This document shows, piece after piece, positions 33,855-43,073 of a stretch of 64,000 nucleotides of DNA. The stretch spans positions 62,001 to 126,000 of the forward strand of contig JAZTXM010000006.1 in the NCBI GenBank assembly GCA_045636425.1, read 5' to 3'. This DNA comes from UMGS1883 sp045636425. GTDB lineage: Bacteria > Bacillota > Clostridia > UMGS1883. The stretch's first letter is position 1; every line of letters starts with the position of its first letter. The translations under genes and the position numbers were made by a program. Below the pieces are notes generated by a model, which was given only the letters and a program-made list of their open reading frames with translations, was not told the DNA's origin and searched no databases.

Positions 33855-34985
33855 TCATAATTTGAACACGGATTCGAGTTTTTTCAGCTCTTTCCTTTTA
33901 TGTTCCACGGAAGCGTGAGTATAAAGGTTGGCTGTGATTTCAATCGAACTGTGACCGAGGAGTTCTTGAGTTGTCTTGAGGTCGACGCCCGACTCCAGAG
34001 CCCTGGTGGCGAACGAGTGGCGGAGAGAGTGAGGATTAGCTTTGGGGATCCCGGCTCGCTTCAGAATTTTGTAAAACTTACGGTTGTAATTTCCCGGGTC
34101 TATATAAGTGCCTGTTTCGGAAGGGAAGACTAGATTAAGTTCATTATCTCCATATAATTTCTTCTGCTTTTTGAGAAATGGGATAAGTGAATCTACAATA
34201 GGAATCAGTCTCCTGCTCTTTGCTGTCTTGGGCTCACTTACAATCAGCTTCGTCTTATCGCCGTCGCTGTAAGTCTTGACTCTGCTCAGATTTCTGGATA
34301 CTCTGATCGTGCCCGCTTTGAGATCGACGTCTTCCCAACGCAGGGCAAGGATTTCTCCTCTCCTGAGACCTGTAAAGAGAGCAAATATATACATACCACC
34401 TTGCTCGTCCTTCTTAAGCTCCTTGATCAGGAGTTCCTGCTCTTCGGGAGACAGTACGCGTCTTTCCTTCTGGGCTTCTCGGGGTAATTCCACAGCCTCA
34501 CAGATGTTGAATGTTATAAGACGGCATTTCACAGCCTTTTTCAACGCGGCGTGCAATACAATGTTGATGATGTGAATTGTCCTTGCAGAAAGTCCGCCTG
34601 CAAATAAGCGGTTGTAGAACTCCTGTAGCTGCCACTCCTTCAGGTCAACCAGCCGTAGGTGACCGAACTGCGGAACCAGGTGAACTCTTATTGCACCTTC
34701 GTACTGATCGTAAGTTCTCTGCTTTACGCTGTTTTTCTTGTAGGTATCTAACCAATACCACAGCCAATCACCCACAGTCGGGTTTTTCTTTTTATCAATA
34801 AAACTTCCGTCGCTGATTGACACAAGTAGTTTGTTCAGCTTCTCTGCCACCTCGCCACGGGTTTTGCCGTAGATATACTGACGTCTCTGAGTCCCGTCGT
34901 CATTTCTGCCTATGGTGGCTGATGCCATCCATCTGCCGTCCTTGCGAAGGGTTATGCTTCCTTCCTTGTTTGATCTTCTACCCAT
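33855..34985 (-). CDS. int: Tyrosine site-specific integrase
   Basis: 376 residues. N-terminal AP2-like arm-binding domain (KDGRWMASATIGRNDDGTQRRQYIYGKTRGEV), SAM-like core-binding domain (VGDWLWYWLDTYKKNSVKQRTYDQYEG) and catalytic domain with Arg (TGLRRGEILALRWEDVD), His-Leu-Arg-His (HSLRHSFATRAL), second His (LLGHSSIEIT) and Tyr (ANLYTHAS). It would integrate the element into the tRNA-Lys 3' end. The arm-binding domain fits the ATAGCTGTCAA repeats near both ends. Next to an AlpA/Xis-like gene. Confidence 0.95.
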   Translation of the reverse strand: MGRRSNKEGSITLRKDGRWMASATIGRNDDGTQRRQYIYGKTRGEVAEKLNKLLVSISDGSFIDKKKNPTVGDWLWYWLDTYKKNSVKQRTYDQYEGAIRVHLVPQFGHLRLVDLKEWQLQEFYNRLFAGGLSARTIHIINIVLHAALKKAVKCRLITFNICEAVELPREAQKERRVLSPEEQELLIKELKKDEQGGMYIFALFTGLRRGEILALRWEDVDLKAGTIRVSRNLSRVKTYSDGDKTKLIVSEPKTAKSRRLIPIVDSLIPFLKKQKKLYGDNELNLVFPSETGTYIDPGNYNRKFYKILKRAGIPKANPHSLRHSFATRALESGVDLKTTQELLGHSSIEITANLYTHASVEHKRKELKKLESVFKL

Positions 34986-35010
34986 AATATTTTCCTCCTA
35001 CGAAATAGAT

Positions 35011-35196
35011 TTAAAATTTGATTTTCTTGCCCGCAGATGAATTGACCCATTTGTTGAAATCTTCTACAGGGATAAGTACTCTTCTGTTTATTATCAGAGA
35101 CGGGAAACCCTCGGAATGAACCAATTTGTACAGATTGGTTGTACTGATTGGCAGAAGCTTTCCCAGCTCCTTCATAGTATAGAATTGTTTCTCCAT
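35011..35196 (-). CDS. AlpA/excisionase-like HTH protein
   Basis: 61 residues: MKELGKLLPISTTNLYKLVHSEGFPSLIINRRVLIPVEDFNKWVNS, a winged MerR-type helix-turn-helix of the AlpA/Xis kind. GGAGG precedes the ATG. It ends 25 bp before int, so the two are co-transcribed; the likely role is control of excision or int expression. Confidence 0.85.
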   Translation of the reverse strand: MEKQFYTMKELGKLLPISTTNLYKLVHSEGFPSLIINRRVLIPVEDFNKWVNSSAGKKIKF

Positions 35197-35361
35197 ACTA
35201 TCAATCCTCCTTTCATCTATTATTATTTAATTGTTAAAAGGTGTGTAAGTTTTTATTTATTCATAAATATGTTAAATAATTATCAGGCTTTGATAACCAA
35301 TAATAAGTTTTTATATCCTTTACAACAAATAAATAATATAAAAATGAAAGGAGATAAGCTT

Positions 35362-36798
35362 ATGCTTACATATGACAATGGATTGATAAAAATCCACAGA
35401 AAAAACAAAGAAAAGAATACTTATATCACTCCCAAAGATATTTTCAGGGATGACAGTCACAACCAGGAGCTTGTTGAACTTCCTCTGAATGATACCGGCA
35501 ATGCTGAAAGGTTTTTGCTGTTTTGCAGGAAATATGTTGTATACAATACTTCTTTGCAGGAATGGATGCTTTGGAACGGAAAATTATGGAGTGTTGAAAA
35601 TTCCTATGACGAAATCATGCAACTTGCACAGGCGATTATGGAAAAGTATTCTTGGGCTGCAGCCTCCGCTGATGTAGATAAGTCAGAAAGACCAAAACTT
35701 CTGAGCCATGCAAAGAGATCAAATAATAAAAACAGTCTGGTTGATATGCTCACCCTTGTAATGCATATGAACTATGTCAAGGAAATGAAGTCTGAACCGA
35801 ACCTTTTGAATGTACAGAACGGCGTGGTAAATCTTAAAACGAAAGTTCTGATGCCACATCACCCGAAGTACGGGTGTTCTAATATCTGCATATGCGACTA
35901 CAATCCTGATGCCAAGAGCACCCGATTTAAATCCTTTGCAAAAGAAATTATGAGCGATAACGAGGAAGTTTATGATTATATGCAGACCGCAACTGGATGT
36001 TGGACTACTGGAGAAAGACGCGAGGAGAAACTTTGGATACTCCTTGGAAATGGCTCGAACGGCAAGAGTAAGTACCTGGAGGCCATTGCCTATACTCTTG
36101 GCGGCTATGCGTGTTTGTTCCCAACAAATGCACTCACTAAAGGCAATGGTGATGCTGCCAGACCAACTCCGGAATTAGTTCCGTTGGTCAATTCCCGTTT
36201 TGCACACACAAGTGAGCTTGAAGAAGGTAATGTCATCAACGATGGGTGCATCAAGCAATATACCGGTAACGCTCAACTTCTTGTAAGAAAAATGCGAAAG
36301 GAATACTCAAAGGTTGATGTTTCCTTCAAGATTGTGGTAGATAGTAATTATCCACCGAACTTTAAACGTTTTGACTATGCAATTAAACGTAGGATTGTAA
36401 TAATCCCGTTCACAAGACAATTCAAGGGCAAAGACAGAGACAACAATCTTGTGCCGAAATTGCAGGCTGATTGCGAATATATTTTGAAATACCTTGTCGA
36501 TGGGGCTTATAAGTATTATAAGCATGGCCTTCAAGAGCCTGAAATTATCCGTGAGGAAACAGAGAAGTACTGCATTGAGGCGGACTCTGTAAGAAGCTTC
36601 CTCGAAAACGCTACGACGAAGGAGAAAGGAGTCATGACAATGTCCTCCAATCTGCATAGGGCATATGTCGAGTACTGTGAAGCGTGTGCCTATGATGCGC
36701 TTGACAATAAGAGCTTCTCCCAGACCTTGATACAGAAGGGATATGAGAAAAAGATAAAGAACAAAGGCGCCTTCTTTAAAAATATAAAGTTAATATGA
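35362..36798 (+). CDS. P4-type phage/plasmid primase-helicase
   Basis: 478 residues. D5_N-like region (LVDMLTLVMHMNYVKEMKSEPNLLNVQNGVVNLKTKVLMPHHPKYG), SF3 helicase Walker A LLGNGSNGKSKYLEAI, Walker B-like RFAHTSELEEG, sensor KIVVDSNYPPNF and a C-terminal winged domain. This is the replicative helicase part of P4-like elements; no clear primase (Toprim/AEP) domain is seen. The ATG at 35362 follows AAAGGAG. Divergent from xis-int; the 165-bp gap should hold opposing promoters. Confidence 0.9.
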   Translation: MLTYDNGLIKIHRKNKEKNTYITPKDIFRDDSHNQELVELPLNDTGNAERFLLFCRKYVVYNTSLQEWMLWNGKLWSVENSYDEIMQLAQAIMEKYSWAAASADVDKSERPKLLSHAKRSNNKNSLVDMLTLVMHMNYVKEMKSEPNLLNVQNGVVNLKTKVLMPHHPKYGCSNICICDYNPDAKSTRFKSFAKEIMSDNEEVYDYMQTATGCWTTGERREEKLWILLGNGSNGKSKYLEAIAYTLGGYACLFPTNALTKGNGDAARPTPELVPLVNSRFAHTSELEEGNVINDGCIKQYTGNAQLLVRKMRKEYSKVDVSFKIVVDSNYPPNFKRFDYAIKRRIVIIPFTRQFKGKDRDNNLVPKLQADCEYILKYLVDGAYKYYKHGLQEPEIIREETEKYCIEADSVRSFLENATTKEKGVMTMSSNLHRAYVEYCEACAYDALDNKSFSQTLIQKGYEKKIKNKGAFFKNIKLI

Positions 36799-36801
36799 TA
36801 A

Positions 36802-36868
36802 CCCACCACACGCACCACACACACCACCCTCTCCATAGCGGGAGTGGTGGGAGTGGTGGATGTGGTGC
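36802..36868. repeat. CACC-rich / GTGG-rich inverted repeat after the primase
   Basis: A run of CACC-type repeats (about 36,803-36,830) followed by GGTGG-type repeats (36,841-36,870) that can fold back, the outer 10 bp (ACGCACCACA with TGTGGTGCGT) being perfect. It is strand-biased and next to a replication helicase, so it is a candidate origin or a strong hairpin. Confidence 0.5.
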
Positions 36869-36918
36869 GTAATTCCATTAAAGCTATAAAATTTAAAGGA
36901 TTTCATTTCGGGCAAACA

Positions 36919-36960
36919 AAAACCCGTAGCTCCACGATGGGCAGTACGGGCGTTTTGTGA
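36919..36960 (+). terminator. Hairpin after the primase gene
   Basis: CCCGTA / TACGGG stem flanked by AAAA and CGTTTTG. The rest of 36,799-37,140 has no gene; a promoter TTGACT-N18-TATAAT for the XRE gene ends near 37,092. Confidence 0.5.
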
Positions 36961-37140
36961 TTTTGTTTTTGACTATAGAAATTAAAACACGGATTAAGTT
37001 TTCAGACGAAAATCCGCTGCATTTTCCGTGCAATAAAATCATTGAAAAATCGACAAAATTATTGACTTGACCGTGGAGAAAATGATATAATAAATTTTAA
37101 GTAAAATGTCATTTTTGTTCACAGAAAGGATGAAGAAAAA

Positions 37141-37344
37141 ATGTCAGTTATATACAATAAGTTATGGCATATTCTGATCGACAGAAACATGAAGAAAAAG
37201 GACTTACAAGCAGCGGCAGGACTTACCAACCATGCCATGCTGAAACTTCGTAATAACGAGAATATCACCACCGAAACAATCGGCAAGATCTGTAAGGCCC
37301 TCGAATGCCAGGCAGATGATATAATGGAGTTTGTGGAGAAATAA
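37141..37344 (+). CDS. XRE-family regulator (small)
   Basis: 67 residues, one Cro/C1-type HTH: YNKLWHILIDRNMKKKDLQAAAGLTNHAMLKLRNNENITTETIGKICKALECQADDIMEFV. GAAAGGATG precedes the ATG, and a promoter with TATAAT at about 37,087-37,092 lies upstream. First gene before the helicase-nuclease operon (24 bp gap), so probably its regulator. Confidence 0.85.
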   Translation: MSVIYNKLWHILIDRNMKKKDLQAAAGLTNHAMLKLRNNENITTETIGKICKALECQADDIMEFVEK

Positions 37345-37368
37345 ATTTGTATTATAGGAGGTGTCCTT

Positions 37369-39510
37369 ATGAATAAAAGCCCTCGTTGTTTATATAATAG
37401 TAGTTTAAAAGAATTCATTGATGCTGATGAAAACTTAATATTTGGAATAATAGATAGCAACGCCCACGGAGTTACGCTTACAACTACTAAAGAATCGTGG
37501 CAAGAAGAAATATCTGTCATGAAAAAGCTCTTGTCTGTCCTTGATAAAAAGGATGGGAAAATCGTTTTCGAATATGATATTCCTCGATTAGGAAAAAGAA
37601 TTGACGTTGTTCTTCTTTATTGTGGAATTGTTTTTTGTATTGAATTTAAAACCGGAAATCAAGATATAGGACAAGCTCATTACGACCAAGTTTTAGATTA
37701 TGCGCTTGATTTGAAAAACTTTCATAAGTTTAGTCAAGATAAACTGATTGTACCGATTTTGGTTGATCCAAAGTTAAAAAAAGCCACATCTAATATACAA
37801 ATGTCTGTTTATGATGATAGAGTTGTTAATCCTTTGCTTACTGGAGAAAACGGCATTTGCGACTTAATAACAAAAGTATTGAACAGGTTTCCAAACGAGA
37901 CACCAGTAAATGATAACTGGATTATTAGTCCATATGCGCCTACTCCGACAATAATAGAGGCAGCAAAGACGTTATACGAAAGTCATTCAGTAGAAAATAT
38001 AACAAGACACGAGGCAGACAAAGTTTCAACCGATACAACGATTTCGTATATCATCGACGTAATACAGAAAAGCAAACAGAACGGAGAAAAAAGCATTTGC
38101 TTTGTTACTGGTGTGCCAGGTGCAGGTAAAACCCTTGTTGGTCTTGATGTCGCTGTTCGGCAGACATATCAAGATAACAACAAACCAGTTGAAGATGAGG
38201 GTGCGGTGTACCTTTCAGGAAATGGACCTTTGGTTGCAGTGCTGAATGAAGCCCTTGCACAAGATAATCATCAAAAATGCAAAGACAGGGGTGAAAGGAA
38301 GAATCTATCGGATTCTCGTCGAGAAGTCGGAAAGTTTATTCAGATAATTCATCGCTACCGTGATAATATGCTTGCAAAAATAAAGAATCCCGTTGAAAAT
38401 GGAGTTTTAGAAATAGATCCAACCAAAGCCGTAGAACAGGAAAAATCCGGATACGGTGAAGTTGAACACGTTGCTATTTTTGACGAGGCACAACGTGCTT
38501 GGACTCATAAAAGGATAGCTGATTATCTTAAAAGAGGCGGAACTTACGGTAATAAATTAAAAGTACCTAATTTTCCCATGTCTGAATCCGCATTTTTGAT
38601 TTGGTCTCTTGACCAACGTGAAGATTGGGCAACGATTATCTGTCTTGTCGGTGGAGGACAAGAAATACATGATGGTGAAGCGGGTATATCCGAGTGGATT
38701 AATGCGCTGAATGATAAATTCCCTCATTGGAAAGTTTATATTTCACCTAAATTAACAGAACCTGAATATGCCGAAGGAAAGGTAAACGAATTACTCCAAG
38801 GAAACAAAAATGTTACCTATGCTGAAAGTCTACATCTTGGCGTTTCTTTACGCTCTTTTAGAGCAGAAAAACTTTCAGCTTTTGTTCATGCTTTGTTGGC
38901 TGTTGAGCCTGACAAGGCGTCAGAGTTATACAACGAAATTAAGGATAAATATCCGATTGTCTTGACAAGAGATATGGAAAAAGCTAAAGCCTGGTTACAT
39001 AGCAAAGTAAGAGGAACAGAACGCACAGGCGTTCTGATAACAAAGGAGTCATCCAGATATAAACCTTTGGGCATACATGCATTGCCATCAGGTGATGAAA
39101 ACGCGGTACATTGGTTTCTTGATGACAAAGCTAATACAAAGTCATCAAATTATCTTGAAGATGCCGCAACAGAAATACAAGTTCAAGGTTTGGAGCTTGA
39201 TTATACTTGTTTACTGTGGGATGCAGATATGCGATATGATAATGGAGAATGGCGCTTTTATAAGTTTAACGGCTCAACAAAGTGGAATGAACAATTACCA
39301 ACTACCGAGAGCAAGCAAGAACTACGTAAATATATGTTAAACGCTTATCGTGTGCTCCTCACACGTGCCAGATCAGGGATGGTAATATGTGTGCCTAAAG
39401 GTAACCTGAATAAAACCCTTAGCGGCTTTTGGGAAGATAGCACACGTTTGCCAGAGTATTATGATGGTACGTATGAATACTTGAAGGGATTAGGAATTGA
39501 TGAAATCTGA
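37369..39510 (+). CDS. DUF2075 P-loop helicase with N-terminal nuclease-like domain
   Basis: 713 residues. The N-terminal ~150 contain a PD-(D/E)xK-like core: EYDIPRLGKRIDVVLLYCGIVFCIEFKTG (Asp, then ExK). The rest is a DUF2075 superfamily I-type NTPase: Walker A CFVTGVPGAGKTLVG, Walker B VAIFDEAQRAW, and a C-terminal helicase-like EIQVQGLELDYTCLLWD and YRVLLTRARSGMVI. Predicted nuclease-helicase of a defence system. GGAGGTG precedes the ATG. It heads an apparent operon with the next four genes. Confidence 0.88.
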   Translation: MNKSPRCLYNSSLKEFIDADENLIFGIIDSNAHGVTLTTTKESWQEEISVMKKLLSVLDKKDGKIVFEYDIPRLGKRIDVVLLYCGIVFCIEFKTGNQDIGQAHYDQVLDYALDLKNFHKFSQDKLIVPILVDPKLKKATSNIQMSVYDDRVVNPLLTGENGICDLITKVLNRFPNETPVNDNWIISPYAPTPTIIEAAKTLYESHSVENITRHEADKVSTDTTISYIIDVIQKSKQNGEKSICFVTGVPGAGKTLVGLDVAVRQTYQDNNKPVEDEGAVYLSGNGPLVAVLNEALAQDNHQKCKDRGERKNLSDSRREVGKFIQIIHRYRDNMLAKIKNPVENGVLEIDPTKAVEQEKSGYGEVEHVAIFDEAQRAWTHKRIADYLKRGGTYGNKLKVPNFPMSESAFLIWSLDQREDWATIICLVGGGQEIHDGEAGISEWINALNDKFPHWKVYISPKLTEPEYAEGKVNELLQGNKNVTYAESLHLGVSLRSFRAEKLSAFVHALLAVEPDKASELYNEIKDKYPIVLTRDMEKAKAWLHSKVRGTERTGVLITKESSRYKPLGIHALPSGDENAVHWFLDDKANTKSSNYLEDAATEIQVQGLELDYTCLLWDADMRYDNGEWRFYKFNGSTKWNEQLPTTESKQELRKYMLNAYRVLLTRARSGMVICVPKGNLNKTLSGFWEDSTRLPEYYDGTYEYLKGLGIDEI

Positions 39511-40051
39511 AATAATAGAATCTAAAAATCAAATTGCAGAATTGCGTTCAAAAATATATGCCAATGCTGATAAAACGTATGACCGTATTGTACAAGCTAT
39601 AGCAGACAATTCTCCTTTTGAACTGTTTGCTGATATAAAATTCAATAAATTCGGGTTAGCTCCTATTAAAGGAACACCATTAAACTTTATAGAACAGCTG
39701 AACCAAATGTTTTCAGATCTTGTTGTTTTATGTGCGGTAGAAGAATTGCTTTCAAAGTATCCGGATAAAACATTTGAAGTTAATTTTGGTGCAAAAGCAG
39801 GATTCGATATTCAATCTAGTGACGAAACAGTTGTGGCAGAATGTTTTGCTGTAACAAGCGTGGATAGTAATAGCAAGCTTCGCGAGGACGCCAATAAACT
39901 TACAAAATTATCAAAAGATGTAAACAAATACATATTTTTCTACAGTCAAAATGATAGTGAGGAAAAACTTGAGAGAAAGTATTCCACTTTCCCTGAAATT
40001 ACATTTAGGCACGTCAAAGCAATGCTGTTAAATAACCCTTTATCGAAATAA
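39500..40051 (+). CDS. Possible restriction-endonuclease-fold protein
   Basis: 183 residues, family not recognised. The segment FEVNFGAKAGFDIQSSDETVVAECFAVTS followed by helices recalls a PD-(D/E)xK core, but the expected ExK reads ECF, so it may be inactive or a partner. The start at 39500 overlaps the helicase gene by 11 bp, indicating coupled translation and a functional link. Confidence 0.55.
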   Translation: MKSEIIESKNQIAELRSKIYANADKTYDRIVQAIADNSPFELFADIKFNKFGLAPIKGTPLNFIEQLNQMFSDLVVLCAVEELLSKYPDKTFEVNFGAKAGFDIQSSDETVVAECFAVTSVDSNSKLREDANKLTKLSKDVNKYIFFYSQNDSEEKLERKYSTFPEITFRHVKAMLLNNPLSK

Positions 40052-40087
40052 TAGAATCAGAAGTGAGAGGCTAGAATAGGAGAAACT

Positions 40088-41452
40088 ATGAGATCGCTTG
40101 AATTAAAACCAATACATGAAAATCTTATTAACACATACATAAAAGATTCGATTGGAAGGAACAAGGATATTGCTTTATTTGCACAAATATTAAACTCTAT
40201 TAACGATTCTTGCTCTGTTGCCATTGATGGAGCTTGGGGTAGTGGAAAAACGTTTTTTGTAAAACAAGTGAAAATGTTTTTAGATGCACATAATCCAAAC
40301 ACTTGCCATTTGAATGAGGATGATAAAGACATTTTTTTCAACAGAAGCAGGCCGAACGAATTTGCACCACAAGTTACCGTGTATTATGATGCTTGGGAAA
40401 ATGATAATGATGAGGATCCTGTTTTATCTTTAGTGTATTCGATTATGAAAGAAATTAGCGTGGATTATGACCTTAAAGAAGAAAAAGGTTTTGCCCAAAA
40501 AGCGGCAAGTGTATTAGAACTCTTCACAGGAAGAAATTGGAGCAATATTATAGAGAGTTTTAGAACTGAAGATCCTTTGGATAAACTTAAAAAGGATAAA
40601 AATGTGGAGGAAATAGTCGCTGAATTTCTTGAATCTTTGTTAGTTGAGAAGGGCAATAGGTTAATTGTATTTATTGATGAATTAGATAGATGTAATCCAA
40701 GTTATGCTACAAAACTTTTAGAGCGAATCAAGCATTATTTCTCTAATGACAGAATTACCTTTGTTTTTTCGGTAAACATATCAGAACTTCAGCATACTAT
40801 AAAGAAACATTATGGAGAAAAATTTGATGCTTGTAGATACTTGGATAGATTTTTTGACTTGAGAATTTCTCTTCCTCCTGCAGATTTGTCTAAATTTTAT
40901 AGAAGTATAGATTTTAATGATAGTTACTATACTATTGACTCACTTTGTGGAACTATAATTAAGAACTATAAATTTTCCTTAAGAGAGATAGCAAAATATA
41001 TACGTCTTATAAATATGGCAATTTACTCCCCAACGCACAATTCAGGCGGGCATGATTTTAGTTTCCCAGATGGTAGAGCAAAATATTTGTGTATTGGGTA
41101 TATAGTTCCTATAATGATTGCTTTAAATGTGTTTAAGCGAGATTTATATGAGGATTTCATATCTGGAAACAACCCCAAGCCACTATATGAAATCTTGTCG
41201 AACTATAGAGATCATTTTAATGGTTTGCTAGATAGAGACGAATCATTCGAGGCGGAGGAAAACAAGACAATAGTAACACTCGAACAAAAATTAGAAAAAG
41301 TGTACCACGCTCTTTTTATAGCTACATACACTTCGGATATACATAGAATAAAAATTGGAGAATATACATTTGATGAAAGCACGAAAAAAACACTGATGAA
41401 GGTTGCAAGTGCGCTATCAGAATATACTTTGATTAAATCGGATGATGAGTAA
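40088..41452 (+). CDS. KAP family P-loop NTPase
   Basis: 454 residues. KAP signature: NSINDSCSVAIDGAWGSGKTFFV (Walker A), VTVYYDAWENDNDEDPVLSLV, and Walker B LIVFIDELDRCNPSYATKLLERIKHYF. No transmembrane insertion is evident, so this seems a soluble member. KAP NTPases recur in bacterial defence loci. TAGGAGAA precedes the ATG, 36 bp after the previous gene. Confidence 0.9.
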   Translation: MRSLELKPIHENLINTYIKDSIGRNKDIALFAQILNSINDSCSVAIDGAWGSGKTFFVKQVKMFLDAHNPNTCHLNEDDKDIFFNRSRPNEFAPQVTVYYDAWENDNDEDPVLSLVYSIMKEISVDYDLKEEKGFAQKAASVLELFTGRNWSNIIESFRTEDPLDKLKKDKNVEEIVAEFLESLLVEKGNRLIVFIDELDRCNPSYATKLLERIKHYFSNDRITFVFSVNISELQHTIKKHYGEKFDACRYLDRFFDLRISLPPADLSKFYRSIDFNDSYYTIDSLCGTIIKNYKFSLREIAKYIRLINMAIYSPTHNSGGHDFSFPDGRAKYLCIGYIVPIMIALNVFKRDLYEDFISGNNPKPLYEILSNYRDHFNGLLDRDESFEAEENKTIVTLEQKLEKVYHALFIATYTSDIHRIKIGEYTFDESTKKTLMKVASALSEYTLIKSDDE

Positions 41453-41509
41453 ATATTATAGTATTATAAGCATATAAAAAATCAAAAATAAAAAAACGGA
41501 GCTGATATT

Positions 41510-43066
41510 ATGATGAAAGATTCTATAAAAGTTAATTCAAGAGTTAATCATAAAGTTTTTGGAGATGGAACTATAATACAACGGAATGATAGTTATATTA
41601 CAGTTTTATTTGATGAAGGCGCGACCAAGCGTTTTGTTAAGGAGTCCTTTATTTCAACGGGGATTATTGTTGTGAAAGAAGACACTTGCGACAATATAAA
41701 AATAAGCCAAATCATTGTAAAAAATCTTTTTGGAAATCAAATAAACTACGACATAAGGTTAAATACCAATAATAACGTTGCGATTTTGTCGGCTCCAAAT
41801 GGATGCGGAAAAACAACAATTTTTAAAATTTTAGATTTTATTTTTAATCCAAATATTAAAACTTTTTCTAGAATTAAAGGAATACCGTTTGAAAGGTTTT
41901 CTTGTGTTTTAGACAATGGAAATAAACTTGAACTTTGCAGAGAATCATTAAAATCAGTTGAAAATGAGGATTCTAAAGGTAAAAGGACAATAAAATACAA
42001 CATCGCTATTTCTATGTTGGATGAAGAATTTGATTTTGTATTTAGTGTAGTGAAAGAAAACGAACTTGTTAAAAAAATTAGCTTTGCAGAAACTGTGATA
42101 GAAGATAGGAAAAGTGCTAGTTCTCATATCTATTATGAGCATGACGATGATTTTGAAGAATTACAGTATGCACCTGGTACTGCAAGGGTTGGATACAAAA
42201 GATTTTTTGCATTAATTGATTCAGTCGTTAGAAATAATAATTGTAAGGTTAATCTTGATTTTATTGTGGCTAATAGATTGCAAAAGTCTTATTATCCTCA
42301 AACTGTTAGAAACAATCTTGCACAAGGTAGTTATGTATATGGAAAGACATATAATCGCGATACGGAAAAAATAGATTTTTTAAGATATGCTAATGAAGAG
42401 ATGCTTTTAAACATCAAAAACTGGCTTGATGAATATAACGAGTTGTCAAGTATTGCAAAAAACAAGTTGCCGGCTATGTACATCAAATCAAAAGAATCTA
42501 TCGAAATAACTTTTGAGCAATTTAAAAAACGTTGGGATAGCTATCATCAAGAACTAGATAAATTTTTCGAGTTGGGATTATTAGAGCGGAGCGAAGCCCT
42601 GATTAGCGCTAGTGATCTTGAGAATGCTTTCCATAAAAAAACTTCTTTCTTATTAACCTATCTTGATGCTTATGAGGGTACGCTGGCACCACTACAATCA
42701 AACTATGATAAATTAAAGTTATTTGCTGATATTTTTAACAAGCGTAATGAGATTACAGGGAAAACAATTAAATTTACAAAAAATGGTATGGAAATATATG
42801 TAAAGGATAAAAAGATTGATATAAATCGTTTATCTTCTGGAGAAAAAAATGACTTTGTAATGTTTTATTGGTTGATTTTTAATACCGAAAAGTATGGGAT
42901 CGTTCTCATAGATGAACCAGAAATTTCACTCCACATTGAATGGCAAGAAGAATATCTGGATCGTCTTATAGAAATTTGTAAGATGAATAATTTACAGGCG
43001 ATTGTTGCCACCCATTCACCAAACATTGTAAGTGATCATTTTGATTTGTTTGTTGATAAGAGGTGA
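41510..43066 (+). CDS. AriA-like AAA/ABC ATPase with N-terminal Tudor-like domain
   Basis: 518 residues. N-terminal ~45 residues (VNHKVFGDGTIIQRNDSYITVLFDEGATKRFV) match the small SH3/Tudor-like domain found at helicase C-termini (UvrD/PcrA type). Then an OLD/SMC-type ATPase: Walker A ILSAPNGCGKTTIFKIL, long insertion, signature RLSSGEKNDFVMFYWL, Walker B YGIVLIDEPEISLHIEWQ, and H-loop IVATHSPNIV. With the downstream DUF4435 gene this matches the two-component PARIS (AriA/AriB) layout. The extra N-terminal domain is unusual. ACGGAG precedes the ATG. Confidence 0.8.
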   Translation: MMKDSIKVNSRVNHKVFGDGTIIQRNDSYITVLFDEGATKRFVKESFISTGIIVVKEDTCDNIKISQIIVKNLFGNQINYDIRLNTNNNVAILSAPNGCGKTTIFKILDFIFNPNIKTFSRIKGIPFERFSCVLDNGNKLELCRESLKSVENEDSKGKRTIKYNIAISMLDEEFDFVFSVVKENELVKKISFAETVIEDRKSASSHIYYEHDDDFEELQYAPGTARVGYKRFFALIDSVVRNNNCKVNLDFIVANRLQKSYYPQTVRNNLAQGSYVYGKTYNRDTEKIDFLRYANEEMLLNIKNWLDEYNELSSIAKNKLPAMYIKSKESIEITFEQFKKRWDSYHQELDKFFELGLLERSEALISASDLENAFHKKTSFLLTYLDAYEGTLAPLQSNYDKLKLFADIFNKRNEITGKTIKFTKNGMEIYVKDKKIDINRLSSGEKNDFVMFYWLIFNTEKYGIVLIDEPEISLHIEWQEEYLDRLIEICKMNNLQAIVATHSPNIVSDHFDLFVDKR

Positions 43067-43073
43067 TAGATAG

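Noticed and set aside
35116..35361. Long N-terminal extension of the primase reading frame
   Set aside because: It overlaps the divergent xis gene; AAAGGAG just before ATG 35362 marks the start.
36802..36870. CRISPR or simple microsatellite
   Set aside because: The CACC and GTGG units are irregular and form an inverted rather than a direct repeat array.
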